Positions 58,645 through 64,000 of a stretch of 64,000 nucleotides of DNA are shown here, piece by piece (within the stretch, counting starts at the first letter, position 1; each line of letters opens with the position of its first letter). The notes below the pieces were generated by a model. It did not search any database. It was not told the DNA's origin and worked only from the letters and a program-made list of their open reading frames with translations. Made by a program: the position numbers and the translations under genes. The stretch is from the NCBI GenBank assembly GCA_964484195.1, contig CAZAER010000001.1, positions 496,001 through 560,000 on the forward strand, in the 5' to 3' direction. Source of the DNA: JALHOP01 sp964484195. Its GTDB lineage: Bacteria > Myxococcota > XYA12-FULL-58-9 > JALHOP01.

Positions 58645-59538
58645 ATGAAGGAAACCCCAATCGTCGCTACCCCGTCGCTGCGTCGATCGACGGAGCCGCT
58701 GTCCACGGATGACGGCTTCACGATGCCGCAGCAGAAGTCGGATATGTCGAGCTTCAGCCGCCCCCGTCCCAAGGGCGTACGCAGTGGCCGGCATCCTTTG
58801 GTCGTCGCCCTGGTGGCGCTCGGCATCGCGGCGCTCGTCGGCTTCTTCGTGACCCTCGCGGTCTTCAGCGCCCACGCCGCCGACAAGAAGCAAGCAGGCA
58901 GCGTCGCCTTCCTCGAAGGCGAGGCTTCGGTGACGCGCGGCAACGGTGGCTCCGCTTTGGCGGTCGGTTCGCCGCTTTACGACGGCGACCGTCTGAAGAC
59001 GGCCCAAGGCGCGAAGCTGGAGGCCAAGCTCACCGACGGCTCCATCCTGCGTCTTGCGCCGGGCTCCGAGCTCAAGCTCGAGGAAGCCAAGTTCGCCAAA
59101 GGCGACAGCGGCACCAAGAAGGTGAAGCTCTCGCTGACCTTCGGTCGCGTCTGGGCTTCGGTCACCAAGCTCTTCGGCAGTGACTCCAGCTTCCAGGTCT
59201 CCACCGAGAACGCGGTCGCAGGTGTGCGCGGCACGCGCTTCGCGGCGGAAAAGACCGCCACTGGCGACACCACCGTGCGCGTTTATAGCGGACAGGTGCT
59301 GGTCTCGAACGCTCCCATCTACGCCAAGGCCGGCCACACCAAGGCCAAGCGGGTTCAGGTTCCGGGTCCATCCGAGGTGTCGCAGAAGCAGTGGACCGAG
59401 CTCGTGGCCGGTGCCATGCAGCAGATCCGCGTGACCAAGGCCGGCGAGATGAGCCCGGTCGAGTCGTTCGCCATGGCCGGCGACGACTGGGCCGCCTGGA
59501 ACGCCGAGCGCGACCGCGCCGCGGGCATCGTCGAGTAA
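58645..59538 (+). CDS. FecR-domain membrane protein
   Basis: 297 residues. A cytoplasmic N-terminus (about 1-48, Ser/Pro/Arg-rich) is followed by one membrane span (about 51-76). The periplasmic FecR domain (about 85-210) contains GSVAFLEGEASVTRGNGGSALAVGSPLYDGDRLKTAQGAKLEAKLTDGSILRLAPGSEL and VSTENAVAGVRGTRFA. No sigma factor of the FecI type is adjacent. It ends the LPP20/FlgT-N-like operon and may be an envelope structural or sensing protein rather than an iron regulator. Confidence 0.85.
   Translation: MKETPIVATPSLRRSTEPLSTDDGFTMPQQKSDMSSFSRPRPKGVRSGRHPLVVALVALGIAALVGFFVTLAVFSAHAADKKQAGSVAFLEGEASVTRGNGGSALAVGSPLYDGDRLKTAQGAKLEAKLTDGSILRLAPGSELKLEEAKFAKGDSGTKKVKLSLTFGRVWASVTKLFGSDSSFQVSTENAVAGVRGTRFAAEKTATGDTTVRVYSGQVLVSNAPIYAKAGHTKAKRVQVPGPSEVSQKQWTELVAGAMQQIRVTKAGEMSPVESFAMAGDDWAAWNAERDRAAGIVE
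58952..58963 (-). repeat. Iterated 12-mer CCGCCAAAGCGG, copy 8 (reverse orientation)
   Basis: Within the FecR gene, read Ser-Ala-Leu-Ala-Val with TTG for leucine. It is the only exact copy of the main form on the minus strand. Confidence 0.6.
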
Positions 59539-59564
59539 ACCGGCCGCGAACAGCGCGAAGCCTC

Positions 59565-59594
59565 TTGACCTGAAAAGGGGCGCTCTGCGATATC
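59565..59594 (+). promoter_or_regulatory. Probable sigma-70 promoter of tRNA-Val
   Basis: TTGACC at 59565-59570 and GATATC at 59589-59594 are 18 bases apart. The following GGGCGCCC is a G/C-rich discriminator typical of stable-RNA promoters, and the tRNA starts 25 bases after the -10 box. Confidence 0.6.
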
Positions 59595-59619
59595 GGGCGC
59601 CCTTCAGGCAGTTCCGAGT

Positions 59620-59694
59620 GCGCGGTTAACTCAGCGGTAGAGTGCCACCTTCACACGGTGGAAGTCGCAGGTTCAAATCCTGCACCGCGCACCA
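59620..59694 (+). tRNA. tRNA-Val (anticodon CAC)
   Basis: 75 bases with encoded CCA. The acceptor stem GCGCGGT pairs with ACCGCGC, the D stem ACTC with GAGT, the anticodon stem CCACC with GGTGG around loop TTCACAC, and the T stem GCAGG with CCTGC around TTCAAAT. The anticodon CAC (59652-59654) reads the valine codon GTG, a preferred codon in this G+C-rich genome. All stems are perfect, so the gene should be functional. Confidence 0.97.
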
Positions 59695-59699
59695 CCTTC

Positions 59700-60281
59700 T
59701 CAGACGAGAATGGTTCCCTGCATGAGCTGCCGTTCCGGATAGCGCTGGTCGAAGGCGGCGCGATCGGCCGGGCTCCGCAAGGCGGCACGCAGCTGGCTGA
59801 CGCTCGCGGTGTTGATGCTCGGAATGCTGGGCGACTGCGCGAGCACCTGCGCCATCGAGCGGCGGCTTTCGCTGTCGAGGCCGCTGACCACCCGGTTGAT
59901 GCCGGTGCCGCCCCAGTTGAGAGCGCTGGCGACGGCTTCACGATCGAAGTTGCGGCGCAGGAAGGCGCCCACCAGCTCGGGCCGGTTGTCGCGAACGGCG
60001 TTGCTCACCTGGATGCGGCCATACGCCTCTTGGACCGAGGCCAGATAGAAGCCAGCCTGAGCAACACGAGCGCGGACGTCCGGGTCGTTCATGCCGTTGT
60101 CGTGGCCCCATTGCTGGACGCTGCGCAGGTACGTTTGCGCGTCGGCAATTTCCGTATCCGTGACGGGCTGTTGCACGAGCTCTCGCCACGCCGAGAGATG
60201 GGTGGAGTCGAGGCGGTCCACCGGCGAGGGGTAGGTGCCGGAGAGGGCGCCGGCAAGAGCGCGACCCGAGGGTGCAATCAT
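59700..60281 (-). CDS. Hypothetical helical protein
   Basis: 193 residues from the ATG at 60281, preceded by GGGGAAG; an ATG at 60323 would add 14 residues and is also possible. No signal peptide. The sequence is mainly helical (DAQTYLRSVQQWGHDNGMNDPDVRARVAQAGFYLASVQEAYGRI) and no family is recognised. It runs toward the tRNA gene, with the stop six bases after its end, and is divergent from another unknown gene. Confidence 0.62.
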   Translation of the reverse strand: MIAPSGRALAGALSGTYPSPVDRLDSTHLSAWRELVQQPVTDTEIADAQTYLRSVQQWGHDNGMNDPDVRARVAQAGFYLASVQEAYGRIQVSNAVRDNRPELVGAFLRRNFDREAVASALNWGGTGINRVVSGLDSESRRSMAQVLAQSPSIPSINTASVSQLRAALRSPADRAAFDQRYPERQLMQGTILV

Positions 60282-60485
60282 AGACTTCCCCGCATCGGAT
60301 CTAAGTATCGGCTCTGTTGTCATGATCGTTGCCTGAAAAAGTGACGCGAGAGCATCGGCAAATCGCCAGAAAAATCCACTGGTTGTGACAGGCGGTCAGC
60401 TTTCGTGAGCTTTTTTTCGCAACGATTTTGTCGCGGACTCCGATAATGGACATTGAGGGGATCTACCCGGATTACGGAACACTGA

Positions 60486-62045
60486 ATGGCAGACCAGCCC
60501 TCCATACCCGCAATCCCGACACGTCGTCCGCCGCCGGAGATCCCCGCCAGGCGCGAGCAGCCCGCAGCGGCAGCCGAAACTCCTCCCGAGAAGAAGGAGG
60601 GCGACCAGCCTGCAGCTGCAGCAACCGATTCGCGTGAGCCAGCCTCGGTGGCGCGTGCCCAGCAGGTCGCAGCCCAGCTGACTGGTCAGTGCGTTCGCGA
60701 GGTCAACGGCGTCACCTTGCTGTCGCCGCCACGCGGCAACCGGGGGGGCGCGACGCCTGACCCGACGCCTGTCGCACCCGGTTCCAATGCCTGCTCGTCG
60801 CTCACGCCGGTCATCGCCGGTGTGTCGGCTGCCCAAGACACTCCCTTGGCGCCGCTCGAAGCGGGTGCTGCTGCCGCGCTCGAACGGGTGAGCAGCTCGA
60901 ACGTCACCGCCGAGACTCCACGTCTCCTCGAGCAGTCGAACACCAGGAACGCGGTGATTGTGCCCGGCGAATACCGGCAAGCGGTCACCACCATCACGGG
61001 TCAGCTGAGCACGGCACGCGAGCGCCTGATGGAGCGCTATCCGGCCTTGGCCGGCCTCCACGAGCGTTTCTTCCGCGACCTCGTCAAGCAGTACGGCAAT
61101 CGCCCGGTCGACATGCGGGCCTTGTCCCGCGCCGCCGACGAGCTCATGGCGCGCGAGATCTTGCGCCTCAACGGCGTCAAGCCCGACACCAACGTTGCGG
61201 GTGAGCGCACCATCGCCTTCCCGAACAGCGAAGCCCGCCTCGCCATGGTCCCGGAAGTGATCCGTCAAATGACGGAGAACCCGGCGTTGCTCCCGCCCGA
61301 CGTCGCCAACTGGGTGCGCGCCAACGCGCCGCAGCTCGCCCAGCGTGCCGCCGCCATCCGCGAGGTCGGACGTGCGCTCCGTGGCATGAGCGAAGCCACC
61401 GAGATCACGAACCTCATCGCGACCGGTCGGCTGCCGGTGAACCTCAAGCCCGAGGAGTACCTGCGCGAGCTCGCGCGCATCCAGGGCAACGCGGTGAACC
61501 AGTTCGCCGCCGCGGGCGCCTATACTCCCGAAGACCGGCCTCAGGCACTGCAGACCATGCGGGCTGCCGCGACCGCGCGTCGCAACGGTGGCGGTGAGCC
61601 GCCGGCCATATCCTACGACACCTACCGCGAGATTGGCCGCCAGGCCGCGCAGTACACCCTCAAGGGTGAAGCGACGGCGACCTTCATCAACCAGCGGGGC
61701 CAGCGCGAAGGCGTCACCCAGCACAACTACAACTACGCCATTCAAGACCGCCGCGCCGACAGCGGCTCGTCGACCAGCCCCGAGGGTGTCTCGACCGGCG
61801 TGAGCTTTGCGCAGGTCGCTGACGCTTCGCGAGCCCGACGCCTGCGCGACGGCGCAAACCCCAGCGTCGTCTCGCGTCGCACTGCCGAGTTGGTGCGGGT
61901 CGCGGCCATCGAAGGCGACCGCCGCCAGCAAATCGCGCTCGACTCCGAGACCCGCAACCGCGCGAGCACGCGACGCAACCTCGGTGATGCCGCCGACGTC
62001 GGTGAGGCAGCTCTCGCGGCGCGGTCCGAAAATTTGGTGGGCTAG
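60486..62045 (+). CDS. Unrecognised 519-residue protein with a Pro/Ala-rich start
   Basis: Residues about 1-60 are Pro/Ala/Glu-rich and probably disordered; no signal peptide. The middle (about 160-360) is helical and charged (LMERYPALAGLHERFFRDLVKQYGNRPVDMRALSRAADELMAREILRLNGV). The C-terminal part contains NYNYAIQDRRADSGSS and is Arg-rich. No family is recognised. It begins 162 bases from the divergent unknown gene and ends 72 bases before the glycogen-synthase-type gene. In the divergent gap there is a T-run near 60410 but no paired stem. Confidence 0.68.
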   Translation: MADQPSIPAIPTRRPPPEIPARREQPAAAAETPPEKKEGDQPAAAATDSREPASVARAQQVAAQLTGQCVREVNGVTLLSPPRGNRGGATPDPTPVAPGSNACSSLTPVIAGVSAAQDTPLAPLEAGAAAALERVSSSNVTAETPRLLEQSNTRNAVIVPGEYRQAVTTITGQLSTARERLMERYPALAGLHERFFRDLVKQYGNRPVDMRALSRAADELMAREILRLNGVKPDTNVAGERTIAFPNSEARLAMVPEVIRQMTENPALLPPDVANWVRANAPQLAQRAAAIREVGRALRGMSEATEITNLIATGRLPVNLKPEEYLRELARIQGNAVNQFAAAGAYTPEDRPQALQTMRAAATARRNGGGEPPAISYDTYREIGRQAAQYTLKGEATATFINQRGQREGVTQHNYNYAIQDRRADSGSSTSPEGVSTGVSFAQVADASRARRLRDGANPSVVSRRTAELVRVAAIEGDRRQQIALDSETRNRASTRRNLGDAADVGEAALAARSENLVG

Positions 62046-62117
62046 CAGCAAGACCGTGGAGTTGTTACGAGCGCTGCGGCAGGGTACGTCTTACGATACG
62101 CATCCGCGCTCACTTCC

Positions 62118-63605
62118 ATGCAACGACGCCGCAAAAGGCCACGCATTCTCATCTGCACTCCGGAGATCACCGAGCTCCCGGAGGGAATGGGTAACGCGGC
62201 GCACACCATCCGCGCGAAGGGCGGTGGTCTTGGCGACATCTCTGCGGGGCTGATTCGCTATCTCCACGAAGACGAGCGCTTCGAGCTCCACGTCGTGCTG
62301 CCGAAGTACGATGCCAAGTTTCGCGACTTCGCGAACGTCACGGCGCGTGAGCTCGATCTGCTGGTGCCGCTACTTCAGCGCAAGGGCGTGCACCTGGTCT
62401 CCGACAGCGCCTTCTCGAACTTGCACGCGGTCTACGAAGACAGTGCGGCTCACCCGCGCGTCCGCAGGGCAGAGGCGTTCCAGCGCTACATCATCAATCA
62501 GCTCCTCGACGAGCTGCGTCCCGATGTCGTGCACTGCAATGACTGGATGACCGGGCTGGTGCCCGCCGCAGCGCGCGAGAAGCGCATCAAGAGTATCTTC
62601 ACGCTGCACAACGTGTTCACCGAGTACGACTCGCCGGCGGCCATCGATCGCATGGGCATCGACGTGCGCCGCTTCATGGCGCACCTCTACATGGAAAATT
62701 TTCCTGAGGCGTACCGCGACAACTGGAACGGCAACCGCGTGGACTTCACGGCGAGCGGCATTCACGCCGCCGACGTGGTCAACACGGTGTCGCCGACCTT
62801 CCTGCACGAGATCACCCGCGGCGAGTTCCAGAACATCGTGCCGCCTTCGGTGCGCACCGCCATCCGCGTGAAGGACGAGAACGGGCGTGCCCTGGGCATC
62901 TTGAACGCGCCCAGCGACACCGTGGACCCGCGGCTCGCCAAACACATCACGGCGTACGACGAGACCGACGTGATGGAGAAAAAGTCGCAGAACAAGGTGC
63001 TCTTCCAGGAACGCATGGGACTGCGTCAGGAACCTCAAGCACCCATCTTCTTGTGGCCGTCGCGCCTCTACGACCAGAAGGGCCCTGAGCTCCTGTTCGC
63101 TATAGCGAAGCGCATGGTCGACCAACACGGCGCGCAGATCGCCATCGTCGCGAACGGCGAGCCCGACATGGAGCGCAAGTTCCAAAAGCTCGCCTTGGCG
63201 TCGCAGGGCCGCATCTCGCAGCGTTACTTCCGCGAAGACTTGAGCGAGATCGGCAAGGCCGGCAGTGACTTCGTGCTCATGCCCTCGCTCTACGAGCCCT
63301 GCGGGCTGCCGCAGATGGAAGGTCCGCGTTACGGCACGCTACCGGTGGCGCGGCAGACGGGTGGTCTCTCGGACACCGTCTTGCCACTCGACCTCGACAA
63401 CGACACGGGCATCGGCTTCGTCTTCGAAGAGTTCAGCCCCGAGGCGCTGGAAGGCGCCATGTTGCGTGCCATCGAGTTCCACCGCCTGCCGTACGACGCC
63501 CGCCGCAGGGTCCTCGAGCGCGTGATGCGCGAGAGCTTCGACCGCTTCTCGCTGGCGGTGACCGCGAAACAATATATCCGGGTCTACGAATCGTTCCTCG
63601 AGTAG
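62118..63605 (+). CDS. glgA: Glycogen/starch synthase-type glycosyltransferase (GT5)
   Basis: 495 residues. The N-terminal half has KGGGLGDISAGLIRYL, where GlgA has KTGGLADV; the ADP-glucose-contacting lysine is present but the next residue differs. HCNDWMTGLVPAAA is the usual acceptor-side motif, and MPSLYEPCGLPQMEGPRYGTLPVARQTGGLSDTV is the C-terminal donor-site block. It would extend alpha-1,4-glucan from ADP-glucose. No other glg gene is in the window. The substrate change is possible, so GT5 membership is surer than glycogen synthesis. Confidence 0.87.
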   Translation: MQRRRKRPRILICTPEITELPEGMGNAAHTIRAKGGGLGDISAGLIRYLHEDERFELHVVLPKYDAKFRDFANVTARELDLLVPLLQRKGVHLVSDSAFSNLHAVYEDSAAHPRVRRAEAFQRYIINQLLDELRPDVVHCNDWMTGLVPAAAREKRIKSIFTLHNVFTEYDSPAAIDRMGIDVRRFMAHLYMENFPEAYRDNWNGNRVDFTASGIHAADVVNTVSPTFLHEITRGEFQNIVPPSVRTAIRVKDENGRALGILNAPSDTVDPRLAKHITAYDETDVMEKKSQNKVLFQERMGLRQEPQAPIFLWPSRLYDQKGPELLFAIAKRMVDQHGAQIAIVANGEPDMERKFQKLALASQGRISQRYFREDLSEIGKAGSDFVLMPSLYEPCGLPQMEGPRYGTLPVARQTGGLSDTVLPLDLDNDTGIGFVFEEFSPEALEGAMLRAIEFHRLPYDARRRVLERVMRESFDRFSLAVTAKQYIRVYESFLE

Positions 63606-63615
63606 GCTTTCGGGG

Positions 63616-64000
63616 ATGACTCGCAGCCTGGTGGTGGTGACCCTGACCGCTTTCGGGGTCGCAAACATCGTTTCGTGCGGTGACACCGATCTGGTCGTCG
63701 ACGACCGCACCGACAATGACGCCACCGACCAGGACACAGATGACAATCTGGGCGACACGGGTCCGCTCGCTCCGCCCTCACCGCAGCTCAACATCCAGGT
63801 CTACGACGTCACCTCGACGACGATGCTGATTCGCTGGCTCCACGACGCGCCCGAGGGTTGCTGTACCTATAGGGTCTACTATAGCGGAGCACAGACGGGT
63901 CCATTCACCTTCGTGGGCGAGGGCACCGACTTTCCGCGCGTCACCGGCCTCACGCCCGAGACCATCTATTACGTTTACGTGATTGCGGTGCGCGACGGCC
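63616..64000 (+). CDS. Lipoprotein with a fibronectin type III domain (partial, runs off the window)
   Basis: 128 codons are visible from the ATG at 63616. The lipobox is NIVSC (cysteine at 18), followed by an Asp/Thr-rich linker (about 20-50). A fibronectin III-type domain begins near 55 (NIQVYDVTSTTMLIRWLHDAPEGCC...YRVYYSG, then TGLTPETIYYVYVIAVRDG). CGGGG lies just before the ATG. The 3' end lies beyond the window. Confidence 0.8.
   Translation, partial: MTRSLVVVTLTAFGVANIVSCGDTDLVVDDRTDNDATDQDTDDNLGDTGPLAPPSPQLNIQVYDVTSTTMLIRWLHDAPEGCCTYRVYYSGAQTGPFTFVGEGTDFPRVTGLTPETIYYVYVIAVRDG

Noticed and set aside
59697..59710. Hairpin TTCTC-AGAC-GAGAA just after tRNA-Val as a terminator
   Set aside because: The stem has only five weak pairs and no T-run follows; it also covers the stop codon of the convergent gene.
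60400..60420. T-run after AGCT...AGCT as an intrinsic terminator
   Set aside because: The stem is at most four pairs and no plus-strand gene ends before it; it lies between two divergent starts.
1..64000. Prophage, transposon, plasmid or defence island
   Set aside because: No integrase, transposase, phage structural, restriction, toxin-antitoxin or CRISPR gene could be recognised in any frame.

Overview
The window is G+C-rich (about two-thirds by eye) and almost fully coding, with no gap above about 240 bases. It comes from a Gram-negative bacterium: it has lipid A genes (lpxD, lpxA, lpxI), skp, a TonB/ExbB/ExbD system and a TonB-dependent receptor. Many large lipoproteins carry MopE-type Asp/Cys repeats, VWA, Ig-like, kelch or beta-propeller domains, and one protein carries AgmX/PglI-type C-terminal domains. 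Together these point to the Myxococcota or another former deltaproteobacterial lineage; the genus cannot be told. GTG starts are common. There is no CRISPR array, prophage, transposase or insertion sequence, and one tRNA (Val-CAC).

Layout. 1-2744: 5' part of an unrecognised NAD-binding-type protein, a divergent Crp/Fnr regulator and a small membrane protein. 2852-7055 (minus): envelope operon skp-lpxD-lpxA-lpxI-Gfo/Idh oxidoreductase. 7192-14825 (plus): a stand-alone MshEN-like protein, then TonB, ExbB, two ExbD, a TonB-dependent receptor and a surface lipoprotein, apparently one uptake system. 14879-22698: guaB and guaA, separated by two unknown proteins, a ROK-type sugar kinase and a TPR lipoprotein. 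22703-28100: small independent units (DUF1275, VOC, secreted hydrolase, MarR-GNAT fusion with repeat operators, GNAT, zinc metallopeptidase).

28172-49915 holds a complete reductive pyrimidine catabolic route in several transcription units. It comprises an NCS1 transporter, beta-ureidopropionase, dihydropyrimidinase, a CoA-acylating (methyl)malonate-semialdehyde dehydrogenase, a class III aminotransferase and the dihydropyrimidine dehydrogenase subunits PreT and PreA, with an AraC regulator nearby. Uracil or thymine would go to beta-alanine or its methyl homologue, then to a semialdehyde, then to acetyl- or propionyl-CoA. Lipoprotein genes with no evident link are interspersed.

50044-54285: tandem MopE-like lipoproteins. 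54282-56303: an ECF42-type sigma factor with YCII (DGPF) and VOC partners. 56537-59538: a periplasmic LPP20-like / FlgT-N-like / FecR operon. 59620-59694: tRNA-Val. 59700-64000: two unknown proteins, a glycogen-synthase-type glycosyltransferase and the start of a fibronectin III lipoprotein.

Most interesting signals: (i) a near-palindromic 12-mer CCGCYAAAGCGG occurring far more often than expected, always inside genes; (ii) a multi-hairpin leader before the semialdehyde dehydrogenase gene whose last hairpin holds the Shine-Dalgarno sequence; (iii) a nested palindrome filling the space between two convergent stop codons; (iv) an unknown 502-residue protein with degenerate aromatic repeats and an exact 11-residue repeat tail; (v) the LPP20/FlgT-N/FecR operon with no flagellar genes nearby.
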